The notes: a model not told the origin generated them from the letters alone. 64,000 nucleotides of DNA from Chryseobacterium oryctis (GCF_025971925.1 NZ_JAPDHV010000002.1:430003-494002), one strand, 5' to 3'; shown: positions 25,987 through 35,705, numbered from the stretch's first letter. Numbers and translations: made by a program.

Positions 25987-26008
25987 AAGAGTCCTGAATC
26001 GGACTCTT
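25987..26008 (-). terminator. terminator of the blaR1-like gene
   Basis: AAGAGTCC (25987-25994) pairs with GGACTCTT (26001-26008); a T run follows on the minus strand. Confidence 0.85.
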
Positions 26009-26028
26009 GTTAAATTTGTTTTTAATGC

Positions 26029-27423
26029 TTATTCAAAACTCATCGTTACGGGCAGGGTAAATCTTGTATCTACTGGTTGTCCGTCTTGAGTTGCGGGTTT
26101 CCAAGGTGTGTCTTTAGTAACAGCTAGTATTGTTCTTCCTAATTCAGTGTTCATTGCTTCGTTATTTCCTGTTACGGAAACTGTCTTTATTTTTCCTTCT
26201 TTGTCAATGGATATAAATGCTGTAGATTTTAACACTCCTTTTTTTATTCCTTCAATATTTTTTGTATTAAAATTTTGAGCAACTTCATTTCTTAGGACAT
26301 TCATTCCTAAAGGATATTCAGCTTGTACGAAGTTGGCGTTGTTCTCCGGATTCTCGGCTGGATTTCCTTGAATTGACTGCGCTTCCTCTTTTGTATGGGT
26401 TTTGTGATTTGGTCGAATTGTGTCTAAGATTTCTTTTTCATCATTTGTGTATTTTACCTCCTTATTTTCAATTAATTGTTTTTCTTCATCCAATCTTTCC
26501 TGAATAGAAGGAGAAGGTATGTTTTGTGTTTTTTGGGGTTGTATGTGTTTTGTGATTTGAGTTACTGGGGCATTTGCGTATGTTTTTTGTACAAATAGAC
26601 CGAAAGCAATAATTAATACAGGAATACTGATTATTTTTTTGATTCCTGTAAGGTTAGATTTTTTTCTGTTCATCATAATAAATCGTTTTTTGGTGTTGTT
26701 AAAATTAAATGTATGGGTAAGGCTATAATTTTGAGACGAAATGATTTCATCAAGAATCAATGTTTGGTATTCTTTTACATTGAAGTTGCTTTTTAGAACG
26801 GTTTCATCTGCTAAAAACTCATGGTTTGTAATAATTGCTTTTTTATAAAAATATAATGCAGGGTTGAACCACATAATAGCTTTTAAAAATTCAATAAAAA
26901 GTAAATCCATACTGTGTTTTTGTTCCAAATGACTCTTCTCGTGCAAAAAAACTCGCTCATCTATTTTGTTGTTAACGAAGTAATTTTCACTTAAATAAAT
27001 TGTTTTCCAAAATGTGAAAGGTGGAAGCTGTTGTTTGGTAATTATGATGTTGACGCTTTGATAAGCAATCTTTTTTCCTTTTATTTTTTTAATTTTTATA
27101 ACGGAAACTATTATTTTAGTTAAAAGAATGAGTGTTATTGTTCCATAGATAATCCCAATAAGATAAATCCAACTAAAAGTTTCTTCTTTTGAAGTAAGGT
27201 TTAAAACTTGTTGAGTCGTTTCTTCAAATAATATTTTTGGATTGCTTACCGATTTCGGAATTTCTGTTTTTATGGAAACAAAGGGAGCAACCAACGAAAA
27301 TAATAGTGATGAAATCAAGAAAAACCGATTGAACTGATGCATTTTTTCTTTTTCCAAGAAAATATAATACAATCCAATTAGTAAAGAAGAGCACAGAATT
27401 ATTTTGAAAATAATTAATTCCAT
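26029..27423 (-). CDS. M56/BlaR1-type membrane metallopeptidase with TonB C-terminal domain
   Basis: 464 residues. Four membrane helices at the N-terminus (start KIILCSSLLIGLYYIF; WIYLIGIIYGTITLILLTK) enclose the zinc site HEKSH in VFLHEKSHLEQKHS, as in BlaR1/MecR1 peptidases. After a further helix (SIPVLIIAFGLFVQ) comes a linker rich in Q, E and K and a TonB_C-like domain (about 365-464; FISIDKEGKIKTVSV, DTPWKPATQDG). No penicillin-sensing domain is present. It likely cleaves the BlaI-type repressor encoded just upstream, sensing an envelope signal. Confidence 0.88.
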   Translation of the reverse strand: MELIIFKIILCSSLLIGLYYIFLEKEKMHQFNRFFLISSLLFSLVAPFVSIKTEIPKSVSNPKILFEETTQQVLNLTSKEETFSWIYLIGIIYGTITLILLTKIIVSVIKIKKIKGKKIAYQSVNIIITKQQLPPFTFWKTIYLSENYFVNNKIDERVFLHEKSHLEQKHSMDLLFIEFLKAIMWFNPALYFYKKAIITNHEFLADETVLKSNFNVKEYQTLILDEIISSQNYSLTHTFNFNNTKKRFIMMNRKKSNLTGIKKIISIPVLIIAFGLFVQKTYANAPVTQITKHIQPQKTQNIPSPSIQERLDEEKQLIENKEVKYTNDEKEILDTIRPNHKTHTKEEAQSIQGNPAENPENNANFVQAEYPLGMNVLRNEVAQNFNTKNIEGIKKGVLKSTAFISIDKEGKIKTVSVTGNNEAMNTELGRTILAVTKDTPWKPATQDGQPVDTRFTLPVTMSFE

Positions 27424-27428
27424 TTTTT

Positions 27429-27800
27429 TTATTCTTTTATCTGTTCATCAATTATTTCACGAAGTTCTTTCAGTTGTTTTTGAGTAAGTTTTGCATTTGA
27501 AGTAAAAAAAGAGGCAAACTGTGTTACTGAGCTATTGAAAAAACGATCAATCATGGAAGTCATTTCTTCCTTGAAATATTCTCCTTTTGCAACTTTTGGA
27601 AAGTATTCGCGAGAATTTCCATACAATTTATAGCCTATCAAATCCTTGTTTTGCATTCTTTTTAGAAGTGTAGCAATTGTTGTGGTCGCAGGTTTGGGTT
27701 CGGGATAAGACTCCAAAATATCTTTCATGAATGCCTTTTCTTTTTCCCAAAGAATTTCCATGAGGTCTTTTTCGGAATCTGTCAGTTTTATTTCTTTCAT
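27429..27800 (-). CDS. BlaI/MecI-type repressor
   Basis: 123 residues, the family's normal length. Winged-helix domain with LTDSEKDLMEILWEKEKAFMKD, ATTTIATLLKRMQNKDLIGY and YFPKVAKGEYFKEEM, then a helical dimerisation part with the cleavage-prone segment near FFNSSVTQFASFF. Represses its own operon; it is released when the co-encoded peptidase acts. The gene ends 5 nt before the peptidase gene. The operator at 27822 contains the classical TACAnnTGTA core. Confidence 0.93.
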   Translation of the reverse strand: MKEIKLTDSEKDLMEILWEKEKAFMKDILESYPEPKPATTTIATLLKRMQNKDLIGYKLYGNSREYFPKVAKGEYFKEEMTSMIDRFFNSSVTQFASFFTSNAKLTQKQLKELREIIDEQIKE

Positions 27801-27821
27801 GTTCTACGTTTTTATATTTCG

Positions 27822-27857
27822 TTCTACAAATGTAGAATAAAAATTTAAACTACCAAA
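27822..27857 (-). promoter_or_regulatory. promoter with embedded BlaI operator
   Basis: On the minus strand TTTG (27854-27857), 20-nt spacer, TACATTTG (27826-27833). The -7 box is part of the palindrome TTCTACAAATGTAGAA (27822-27837), whose core is the BlaI/MecI site TACAnnTGTA. A second half site (TTCTAC, 27802-27807) lies near the ATG. Bound repressor would cover the -7 box. Confidence 0.8.
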
Positions 27858-27910
27858 TTTTATGGCATTATTTTTCCATTCATAATGTTGAATTAATTTA
27901 CGATACCATC

Positions 27911-29128
27911 ATGAAAATCAATAATATCCATATTTTATCTTTCTGTTTATTACTTTTTTTGTCGTCTTGCGAAAAAAACAATATCAATGCACAACAAATA
28001 GGAGGAGATGGTAGTGTGGAAACCGAGAAACCAAATTCTAATTACAAACTGGCATTTGCCGGGCAGACGAGAATAAAAGCAGTAAAAACTTCTACGCCAT
28101 ATCTTATTGAAATTTTAAATAAAGATTTGGGAAGACCTTGGGGAATTGTCAATTTACCTGACGGAAAGTTTTTGATTACAGATAAAAGAGGTTATATGAA
28201 TGTGGTTTCCGGTGATGGAAAAGTAGTTGCAAAAATTGGAGGATTTCCGAAAGTAGATTCAAAAGGGCAAGGAGGAATGCTTGATGTAGCAATCGATCCG
28301 GATTTTAAAACCAATAATATTATCTATTTCAGTTTTTCAGAACCTTTTGGTAAAGGAAATCTTACTTCTGTTGCAAAAGGTAAACTTTCTGAAGATTTAA
28401 AAAATATTTCTGATGTGAAGGTGATTTTTAGGGCAGAACCTTCTTATGATGGAGATAAACATTATGGAAGCAGGTTGGTTTTTGATAAAGAAGGAAATTT
28501 ATTTGTAAGTACAGGAGAGAGGTCTGATAAAGTAACAAGAGTGTATGCTCAAAAAACGGATAATTATTTGGGTAAAATATTGAAAATAACCAAAGATGGG
28601 AAACCAGCTCCCGGAAATCCATTTATTGGGAAATCAGGATTTATGCCTGAAATTTATGCCTACGGAATTAGAAATCCTCAAGGTTTGGCAATTGATGAAA
28701 AAGGAAATCTTTGGGAAACGGAAATGGGACCAAGAGGAGGTGATGAAATTAACCTGATTCAAGCGGGGAAAAATTATGGTTGGGGTGATGTCTCTTACGG
28801 AATTGAATATTCAGGTGAAAAAATAAATAATGGAACAACGCAAAAGACAGGAACTGAGCAACCTGTTTATTATTGGGATCCTGTAATTTCACCAAGCGGA
28901 ATTACGTTCTATACAGGTAATATTGATGAATGGAAAGGTAATTTAATGATTGGATGCCTGAGTGGAGAGCATATTAACCGAGTGATAATAAAAGATAATA
29001 AGGTTGTTGGTGAAGAGCGTTTGCTTGAGGATAAAAATGAACGATTCCGAGATGTTTTAGACGGGATTGATGGTAATCTTTATGCCATAACCGATAGTGG
29101 AAAACTTTTTAGAATTTCCAAAAAGTAA
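27911..29128 (+). CDS. PQQ-dependent aldose sugar dehydrogenase-like lipoprotein
   Basis: 405 residues. Lipoprotein signal with LLFLSSCEKN (C20). The rest is a six-bladed beta-propeller of the soluble glucose/sorbosone dehydrogenase family: LGRPWGIVNLPDGKFLITDK, GQGGMLDVAIDPDF, SRLVFDKEGNLFVSTGER, YAYGIRNPQGLA and EMGPRGGDEINLI are the standard blocks. It oxidises aldoses using PQQ and calcium in the periplasm. No PQQ synthesis gene is present in the window, so the cofactor may be taken up. Convergent with the TonB receptor gene; a physiological link is possible but not shown. Confidence 0.88.
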   Translation: MKINNIHILSFCLLLFLSSCEKNNINAQQIGGDGSVETEKPNSNYKLAFAGQTRIKAVKTSTPYLIEILNKDLGRPWGIVNLPDGKFLITDKRGYMNVVSGDGKVVAKIGGFPKVDSKGQGGMLDVAIDPDFKTNNIIYFSFSEPFGKGNLTSVAKGKLSEDLKNISDVKVIFRAEPSYDGDKHYGSRLVFDKEGNLFVSTGERSDKVTRVYAQKTDNYLGKILKITKDGKPAPGNPFIGKSGFMPEIYAYGIRNPQGLAIDEKGNLWETEMGPRGGDEINLIQAGKNYGWGDVSYGIEYSGEKINNGTTQKTGTEQPVYYWDPVISPSGITFYTGNIDEWKGNLMIGCLSGEHINRVIIKDNKVVGEERLLEDKNERFRDVLDGIDGNLYAITDSGKLFRISKK

Positions 29129-29133
29129 AGTAA

Positions 29134-29160
29134 AAAGACTTCCGAAATTCAGAAGTCTTT
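29134..29160. terminator. bidirectional terminator
   Basis: AAAGACTTC (29134-29142) pairs with GAAGTCTTT (29152-29160), between two convergent genes. Confidence 0.85.
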
Positions 29161-29170
29161 TGAAAAAATA

Positions 29171-31606
29171 TTAAAATTTGAAATTAAATCTCGCAAATGC
29201 CTGTCTTCCCGAAAATCCCATCTGAACAGGGTCAAAAATTCCTCCCGATTCTGTATTTCCGTCAGATACAGCTGTTTTTTGTAACGTAGGATATCTATTG
29301 AATAAATTTTTGCTTCCGATGGTAAGGCTTAGGTTTTTTGAAAATTCATATCCAAAAGATAAATCTGTGGTTACTTTTGGTTTGTAGGTTTGGTAGTCAT
29401 CAGCTCCATTGTAGCCAATCAGAGTTACTTTGTCGAATCTTACCAATTGTAGATTAGCATTAAATTTGTTGATTTTATAGTTTAAATTTAAATTGATTTT
29501 GGTTTTAGGAGCAGAGGCTAAAATAAATGCTCTTTCTCTTGGGCTCAGGTATATCTCTTCTTTTCCTTTTAATTTTTCTGAAGTATGAATGGCGGTAATT
29601 TCCATTTCATTGTAATTTCCTGCTAAAGTTGCTGTCAGTTTTCCTTTTCCTATATTTTCATTGTAACTTAAAATTACGTCAACCCCTTTTGTTCTGGTAT
29701 CAACGGCATTGGTAAAGAATTGTGCCTGGTCGATATGATTTTCAGCTAAAATACCACCAATTGCGTCATCATCCTGAGTAAAATTTCCTGTTAAAACGAT
29801 TCGGTTTTTTACATTGATATAATAGCCGTCAATTGTTGCGGTAAATTTTCCTGTGTTATAAGTAAATCCGGCACTTCCGTTAACGGATGTTTCTTGTTTC
29901 AGTTGAGGTATTCCTACTTCATTAGCTAATTCGCTATCGTTTGAAGCTAATTGTATTGTTACTAAATTTCCTCCCTGAAAGTTGGTAAACTGCAAACTAT
30001 AATATTTTTGAGCCAAAGAAGGCGCTCTAAACCCTGTAGAAACAGATCCTCTGAAAGCGAATTGAGGAGTAAAGGCGTACCTTGTTGCGAACTTTCCGTT
30101 AATTGTGCTTCCAAAATCATTGTAATTTTCAAATCTTCCGGCAACACTTACCATCCAATCTTTCGTGATGTCTAGCTCTGTGTCTACATAGGCTGCAAAA
30201 TTATTTCTGCTTTTACCAATTTCCTGAGAATATCCCGGAAATCCTTGTGAACCTCCCGGTCTTATTTCTCCGGTTAAAGGATTTTTTACTAATAAACTCT
30301 CATCGGTATCGTTGGTTACAATATTTCCGTTAATATCATACATCGCATAAGAAGCTTCCTCTCCCTTGATGATATTGAATTTTTCATATCTAAACTCTGA
30401 ACCGAAAGCAATGTTTAATCCTTCTAAAAGTTTAAACTGTTTTGTAGCATTAAATCCTGTAGTGTTTTGAAGCAAAGAATGTCCACCTGCGTTGAAGCTT
30501 GTGGGAGAATTTACCCCCAAAGTGGCATTAATTGTATTTTCGATTTGATAAGTAAACCTGTTGTTTCCGAAAGCATTGTAAAAATCAACATCCCAATCGG
30601 CTACTTTAAATTTTAGCCCATTATCAAAAGTAAAATCTGTGATGGTTGTTGCCTGAATCGGGTTAAATCCGTTTGGGTAAACTTCAGGAATATTTCCGTC
30701 AGCATCTGCACTTCTCGTCCATGCATAAGCATCTGTTTTTCTGTGTGAAAATCCTGGATGGGAATAAAATTTCAGATTATCAGATAAAGGGACTTCTATA
30801 TTTCCGAAAAAATAAATATTTTGAGCTTTCGCATCACCAAAACGTTGTCTCGGAGCTTCATATTTTTCTGGATTTGCATTTCTGATAGCATATTCTTTAT
30901 TGCTGAATTCTGCAGTAAAGTTTCCGAAACCTCCATTATTTCCTATTTTAGTTCCGAAATTTCCGTTGAAATTAAATGTACTTCCGTCAATTTTTTTGTC
31001 TGAAATGACATCATTGTCTCCCGGACTTTTGAAAAGATTCATGCCATAAAAAGCATTTCCTTCAAAGCCATGATCTCTGTCATTCAAAAGAACATTTACA
31101 ACCCCTGAAATAGCATCAGAACCATATTGTGCAGAAGCTCCGTCACGAAGAACTTCAACTCTTTTTATTGCTCCGATTGGGATGGTGTTCATGTCATAAC
31201 CTGTATTTCCGCGTCCTTTGGTTCCGAAAAGATTGATTAATGATGATTGATGATATCTTTTGCCATTTAATAACAATAAGGTCTGGTCAGGTCCTAAACC
31301 TCTTAAAGTTGCTGGGTCTACTGCGTCTGCACCATCGGAACCCGATTGTTTATTAGAATTGAATGAGGGAGCAGCAAACTGAAGAAGTTGGTTAACTTCT
31401 ATCTGCCCAGTTGATTGGCTGACTTGTTTTATATCAATAACATCAATAGGGACTGGGGTGTTTACAACAGTTCGTTTTTTGTTTCTACTTCCTGTGATAG
31501 ATACTCCTTCAATTTTAGCTTCTTTTGAAAGGGTATCTTTTACCTCTTGGGAATAAAACATTGATGTTGTGACAAGAAATATTGCACTAATATATTTAAC
31601 TTTCAT
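29171..31606 (-). CDS. TonB-dependent outer-membrane receptor
   Basis: 811 residues. Signal peptide (MKVKYISAIFLVTTSMFYSQ), plug domain with TPVPIDVIDIKQVSQSTG and VEVLRDGASAQYGSDAISGVVN, then a 22-strand-type barrel ending in an aromatic residue (RQAFARFNFKF). There is no CarboxypepD domain, so it is a classical receptor, not SusC. The plug consensus LRDGASAQYG...AISGVVN fits siderophore/vitamin and iron receptors; the ligand is unknown. Alone in its unit. Confidence 0.94.
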   Translation of the reverse strand: MKVKYISAIFLVTTSMFYSQEVKDTLSKEAKIEGVSITGSRNKKRTVVNTPVPIDVIDIKQVSQSTGQIEVNQLLQFAAPSFNSNKQSGSDGADAVDPATLRGLGPDQTLLLLNGKRYHQSSLINLFGTKGRGNTGYDMNTIPIGAIKRVEVLRDGASAQYGSDAISGVVNVLLNDRDHGFEGNAFYGMNLFKSPGDNDVISDKKIDGSTFNFNGNFGTKIGNNGGFGNFTAEFSNKEYAIRNANPEKYEAPRQRFGDAKAQNIYFFGNIEVPLSDNLKFYSHPGFSHRKTDAYAWTRSADADGNIPEVYPNGFNPIQATTITDFTFDNGLKFKVADWDVDFYNAFGNNRFTYQIENTINATLGVNSPTSFNAGGHSLLQNTTGFNATKQFKLLEGLNIAFGSEFRYEKFNIIKGEEASYAMYDINGNIVTNDTDESLLVKNPLTGEIRPGGSQGFPGYSQEIGKSRNNFAAYVDTELDITKDWMVSVAGRFENYNDFGSTINGKFATRYAFTPQFAFRGSVSTGFRAPSLAQKYYSLQFTNFQGGNLVTIQLASNDSELANEVGIPQLKQETSVNGSAGFTYNTGKFTATIDGYYINVKNRIVLTGNFTQDDDAIGGILAENHIDQAQFFTNAVDTRTKGVDVILSYNENIGKGKLTATLAGNYNEMEITAIHTSEKLKGKEEIYLSPRERAFILASAPKTKINLNLNYKINKFNANLQLVRFDKVTLIGYNGADDYQTYKPKVTTDLSFGYEFSKNLSLTIGSKNLFNRYPTLQKTAVSDGNTESGGIFDPVQMGFSGRQAFARFNFKF

Positions 31607-31638
31607 ATTTATTCAGTTTTTCGGATTGTATATTATGT

Positions 31639-31646
31639 CAAAATTA
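31639..31646 (-). promoter_or_regulatory. -7 box of the TonB receptor gene
   Basis: TAATTTTG on the minus strand, 32 nt before the ATG at 31606. No clear -33 element. Confidence 0.4.
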
Positions 31647-31788
31647 TTAAAATTTAGTTTTAAATTGTTAAAAAAAATCACTTTTTATTGATAAATATTT
31701 TTCAATTGAGTGTAATGTGTAAAAACTGAATAAAATATAAATATGCTTTATTGATTTTTAGCGCTTAACTCTAAAAAAAAACAATAAA

Positions 31789-31813
31789 AAAACCGAAAAC
31801 AAGTTTCGGTTTT
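31789..31813 (-). terminator. terminator of tnaA
   Basis: AAAACCGAAA (31789-31798) and TTTCGGTTTT (31804-31813) form the stem; on the minus strand T-rich sequence follows. Confidence 0.85.
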
Positions 31814-31817
31814 AATA

Positions 31818-33194
31818 TTATGCTTTTTCAAGTTGTACTGTGAAGTGTCTTAACAAATCTGGTTCCCATGTAATTTTGTAACCTTTTGCTATTTCATCGC
31901 GTCTTTCGTATACGTTTTTGATGGCTGCGGCAATATAATCCATGTGATTGTTTGTATAAGTCCTTCTAGGGATTGCAAGACGAACTAATTCCAATTTTGG
32001 GTAACGGTTTTCTCTTGTTTCAGGGTCTCTGTCTGCCAACAATGTTCCGATTTCTACAGTTCTGATTCCAGCTTCTTTGTAAATTTCAAGGCCTAAAGTC
32101 TGTGCAGGGAATTCTGAACGGTCAACTTTTGGTAAAAAATTCAATGAATCGATGAAAACAGCATGACCTCCAATAGGCTTTTGAACTGGGATTCCGTATT
32201 CAATTAATTTGTTTCCAAGGTATTCAACCTGAGAAATTCTGCTTTCCAAATAAGCAAATTCAGTTGCTTCGTCTAGACCAACTGCCAATGCAGCCATATC
32301 TCTTCCTGCCATTCCTCCGTAGGTAATGAAGCCTTCGTAAATGATAGTAAAGTTTGATGCTTTTCTGAAAACTTCTTCGTTATTCAACGCGATGAAACCT
32401 CCGATGTTTACCAGCCCGTCTTTTTTAGAACTCATCGTCATTCCGTCTCCGTAAGAGAAAATTTCTTTACAGATTTCTTTGACGCTTCTGTTTTCTTGTC
32501 CTTTTTCTCTTTTTTTGATGAAATATGCATTTTCGGCAAATCTTGCAGAATCGAAAAATACAGGGATTCCGTATTTGTCAGAAAGTTCTTTTACTGCTTT
32601 CATGTTTTCCAAAGAAACAGGCTGACCTCCTGAAGAGTTACAGGTAATAGTAACTAAACAGAAAGGAATGTTTTCTTTTGGATGACTTTTATAAACTTCC
32701 TCTAATTTTTCAAGATTGATATTTCCTTTGAATGGATGAGGGTCGTTAATATCAAATGCTTCATCAATTGTACAGTCAATTGCGTGAGCTTTTCTAAACT
32801 CTATATGACCTTTGGTCGTATCAAAATGAGAATTCCCTGGAACAACGTCACCTTCTTTAACCAAAACTGAAAATAAAACGTTTTCAGCAGCTCTACCTTG
32901 GTGAGTTGGCAATAAATATTTGAAACCGGTGATTCTCTCAACGGTTTTCTGTAAGTCTTCGAATGAACGAGAACCGGCATAACTTTCGTCACCAGTCATT
33001 AATGCTCCCCATTGTTTATCAGACATTGCTCCTGTTCCGGAATCAGTCAATAAATCAATAAAAACTTGTGATGATTTTAGGTTGAATAAATTATAGTTTG
33101 CTTCTTTAAGCCATTGTTCTCTTTCTTCTCTTGTTGATTGACGGATTTCCTCAACCATTTTAATGCGGAAAGGTTCCGCGTACGGTAAATTCAT
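31818..33194 (-). CDS. tnaA: tryptophanase
   Basis: 458 residues, a PLP beta-eliminating lyase making indole, pyruvate and ammonia from tryptophan. Blocks: IDLLTDSGTGAMSDKQW, THQGRAAEN, ITCNSSGGQPVSLENMKA, FDSARFAENAYFIKKRE, and the PLP lysine in MSSKKDG. The close relative tyrosine phenol-lyase has SMERG near the active site; this protein has TVEIGTLLADRDPE, the tryptophanase form, so indole production is the better call. No leader peptide of tnaC type is seen upstream. Confidence 0.93.
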   Translation of the reverse strand: MNLPYAEPFRIKMVEEIRQSTREEREQWLKEANYNLFNLKSSQVFIDLLTDSGTGAMSDKQWGALMTGDESYAGSRSFEDLQKTVERITGFKYLLPTHQGRAAENVLFSVLVKEGDVVPGNSHFDTTKGHIEFRKAHAIDCTIDEAFDINDPHPFKGNINLEKLEEVYKSHPKENIPFCLVTITCNSSGGQPVSLENMKAVKELSDKYGIPVFFDSARFAENAYFIKKREKGQENRSVKEICKEIFSYGDGMTMSSKKDGLVNIGGFIALNNEEVFRKASNFTIIYEGFITYGGMAGRDMAALAVGLDEATEFAYLESRISQVEYLGNKLIEYGIPVQKPIGGHAVFIDSLNFLPKVDRSEFPAQTLGLEIYKEAGIRTVEIGTLLADRDPETRENRYPKLELVRLAIPRRTYTNNHMDYIAAAIKNVYERRDEIAKGYKITWEPDLLRHFTVQLEKA

Positions 33195-33281
33195 GATAAT
33201 TATTTATTAGATTGTTTGTAAAGAAAATTTATTTGAAATAATTCAAATTCATCAAAATATATTTAAAGCAAGAAAAAGAAG

Positions 33282-33899
33282 TTATTCTGGCGCTTTAAAA
33301 ATATTATCATCCGAATGGAAGCCTGCTACACCGCCACTTACCGCAAATTTCATTGCAGAAGCAGCCGTCATTCCGACTACAGGTTTGATGTTCTTTTCTT
33401 CAGTAACAATTACCCATCCTGAAATAGCGTAAGAATGAGGAAGATAAACCGCAACATAATTGTGTTTGTCGACATCAGCCATTTCTTTTTGAGTTAAAAA
33501 TCCAATTCTCCAGATTTCCGGGTTTTCATTTGTTTTTACCCAAACCGGATCATTGAATTTTTTCTTATCTCCAACAAATGAAGACATTACGTCTTTTGTT
33601 GGGGTGTAAATATGTTTTACGCCAGGGGTTTTTTCTAATAAGCTATCCATTGTATCAAAAAAGAATCTCCCGACCACAAATTTATTTCCTAAATATCCTA
33701 AAATTGCTGTAAATACTATCGTAGAAACAAAAACCAATCCCGGAAGCTGCTTTGCAACAGAAGGGAAAATATTGTCGATTGAGCTTACTATATACCATAT
33801 TACGAAAATGGTAAGCCCGATTGGACCAATAATTACTAATCCCTGAAAGAAACTTTTAAGGAATGAATTGACAATATTTTCTAAAGTTGGCTTTTTCAC
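33282..33899 (-). CDS. DUF502 family membrane protein
   Basis: 205 residues. Two membrane helices (FLKSFFQGLVIIGPIGLTIFVIWYI and LPGLVFVSTIVFTAILGYLGNKF; given in parts) are followed by a soluble domain with TPGVKHIYTPTKDVMSSF and VAVYLPHSYAISGWVIVTEEKN, the DUF502 signature. Related proteins in plants (COV1) and bacteria have no firm function. It lies between tnaA and miaE in the same direction with gaps of 87 and 27 nt, so it may share the miaE transcript. Confidence 0.9.
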   Translation of the reverse strand: MKKPTLENIVNSFLKSFFQGLVIIGPIGLTIFVIWYIVSSIDNIFPSVAKQLPGLVFVSTIVFTAILGYLGNKFVVGRFFFDTMDSLLEKTPGVKHIYTPTKDVMSSFVGDKKKFNDPVWVKTNENPEIWRIGFLTQKEMADVDKHNYVAVYLPHSYAISGWVIVTEEKNIKPVVGMTAASAMKFAVSGGVAGFHSDDNIFKAPE

Positions 33900-33926
33900 T
33901 ACGTTTTATCTGCTATTTTAATTTTT

Positions 33927-34505
33927 TTAACCGTGAATTGTTTCTTTATTACCGTAGGATTTTATGATTTTTGCTTCATATTCAAGCCATTCTTCCCATC
34001 TTGCATTTACTTTTTCAGGGTCACCAAGCTGCCTTGCAAACCCGATAAATGTTGTATAATGATTGGCTTCTGAAATCATTAATTCTCGATAAAATACTTT
34101 CAGTTCTTCATCTTGAATGTTCTCGGTAAGAACTTTGAATCTTTCACAACTTCTTGCTTCAATCATAGCAGCAAAAAGCATTTTATCAACAATTAAATCT
34201 TCTCTGCTTCCCTGAACGATAAATTTCATCAGTTCATTCACATAATCATCTTTTCTTGCTCTTCCGAATTGATATCCTCTTTTTTTGATGATTTCATGTA
34301 CCTGATTGAAGTGGTCTAGCTCTTCCTGAGCAATGGCAAGAAGTTCTGTTACTATTTCAGTGTGTTCCGGAAGCATTGTGATTAAGCCAATCGCATTTGT
34401 AGCGGCTTTTTGTTCACACCAAGCATGGTCTGTTAAAATTTCTTCAATGTTTCCTTCTGCAATATTTGCCCACCTTGGGTCGGTAGGAAGTTTCAACTTG
34501 AACAT
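33927..34505 (-). CDS. miaE: tRNA-(ms2io6A)-hydroxylase MiaE-like
   Basis: 192 residues. A non-haem di-iron four-helix bundle with the ligands in HAWCEQKAATNAI, AQEELDHFNQVHEI (E-x2-H), MIEARSCERFKVL and SEANHYTTFIG. This pattern is that of MiaE, which hydroxylates the isopentenyl side chain of modified A37 in tRNA. Bacterial homologues outside Enterobacteria share the fold; the substrate is assumed from family. Confidence 0.88.
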   Translation of the reverse strand: MFKLKLPTDPRWANIAEGNIEEILTDHAWCEQKAATNAIGLITMLPEHTEIVTELLAIAQEELDHFNQVHEIIKKRGYQFGRARKDDYVNELMKFIVQGSREDLIVDKMLFAAMIEARSCERFKVLTENIQDEELKVFYRELMISEANHYTTFIGFARQLGDPEKVNARWEEWLEYEAKIIKSYGNKETIHG

Positions 34506-34551
34506 GTTTTAAAATTTTTTGTAAAAATAAACTAAATTGCGAAAAGAGCAG

Positions 34552-35649
34552 TTATTTTATTTCGGAAGCAGTGTTCTTTCGTAAAAATGCTAAAATATTC
34601 CAGCCTAAAGTGTCAACTTTTTTTAGTCCTGCTGCGATGATGAATGCTAAAATAACATTAATAACATAAATTAAAATTATTAAAATCCACCAAGGCATAT
34701 TTTCTTTTAGCGGAACTACTAAAAAATAAACTAAAGAAGAGCTTATTCCTTGTGCGAAATAGAAAAATATAGCATTCTTTCCGATGTGGGTTACAAAACT
34801 TTCTTTTGTAATTTTTAATCTGTTGTAAAAAACAAATAAGGTAAGTAACAAAAATAATGTCCAGACTATATAAGGTGTTTTAGGAGGAAACTTATTTTTA
34901 TTAATCTTGTAGAAAATGTCATTTCCATAATACCAAAACATTGTTGCTAAAGCTACAGCAACCAAAACGTAAAGCATTGGGATTATTTTCGCGGGTATTT
35001 TCTTGCCTCTCATTCTGTTTGCTATTAAGAAAACAGCTAAGTAAAATGCAACATAACCAACCTGTCCTGTAGGATACAACCAAGGATATGCATTAAAAAT
35101 TATGGTTAAAGTAATGCAAAGTCCGATAAACCAATTGACATGTTTTGGAAAAAATCTTAAAATTAAAACACCAAAAACAGTGAGAATAAAATAAACTTTA
35201 AGATACCAAAAGCTTCCCATTACAACAGGGAAAGTATCTGCATTGGTGTATTGGTGAAGATACCAATTTCCTAGATTTTGCCATTGAGGAACGGTTGAAA
35301 TATTTGTTGTACTATATTTTGAACCAAATGTGGAATAAAATTTTTGGAGCCATTCAAGAGAAAAAAAACTTAATCCAAACACTTTAAAAAAGTAATCGAG
35401 GAAAAATAGAAGAGTTACAAAAATCATGTATGTTACTTGTAGCTTCAATAATCTATAAAATGTTTTCTCAATATTTGAACCGGAGGTGATTCCGCTTAAA
35501 GCGTAAAACAATGCGACATCGAATACTAAAGAAAACACCCTGACTTCAGTAGGAATGTAGAATTGTCCCGACCAAAAAGCTGTGTGGATGAATATAATAG
35601 AAAGGGTGGCTAATCCTTTTGCAAAATCAATGTATAGGTCTCTGTTCAT
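34552..35649 (-). CDS. acyltransferase 3 family membrane protein
   Basis: 365 residues, about ten membrane helices. The N-terminus MNRDLYIDFAKGLATLSIIFIHTAFW carries the conserved D-x-x-KG-x-x and histidine of the acyltransferase-3 (OafA/YrhL) family. Such enzymes O-acylate surface sugars. It is not linked to a polysaccharide cluster here. Its own -7 box lies 17 nt upstream. Confidence 0.85.
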   Translation of the reverse strand: MNRDLYIDFAKGLATLSIIFIHTAFWSGQFYIPTEVRVFSLVFDVALFYALSGITSGSNIEKTFYRLLKLQVTYMIFVTLLFFLDYFFKVFGLSFFSLEWLQKFYSTFGSKYSTTNISTVPQWQNLGNWYLHQYTNADTFPVVMGSFWYLKVYFILTVFGVLILRFFPKHVNWFIGLCITLTIIFNAYPWLYPTGQVGYVAFYLAVFLIANRMRGKKIPAKIIPMLYVLVAVALATMFWYYGNDIFYKINKNKFPPKTPYIVWTLFLLLTLFVFYNRLKITKESFVTHIGKNAIFFYFAQGISSSLVYFLVVPLKENMPWWILIILIYVINVILAFIIAAGLKKVDTLGWNILAFLRKNTASEIK

Positions 35650-35666
35650 TGTTTATGTATAATGTT

Positions 35667-35674
35667 CAAAAATA
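35667..35674 (-). promoter_or_regulatory. -7 box of the acyltransferase gene
   Basis: TATTTTTG on the minus strand, a perfect TAnnTTTG, 17 nt before the ATG at 35649. Confidence 0.5.
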
Positions 35675-35705
35675 GATAATCTTTAGGAATATTTGCTAAA
35701 AACAA

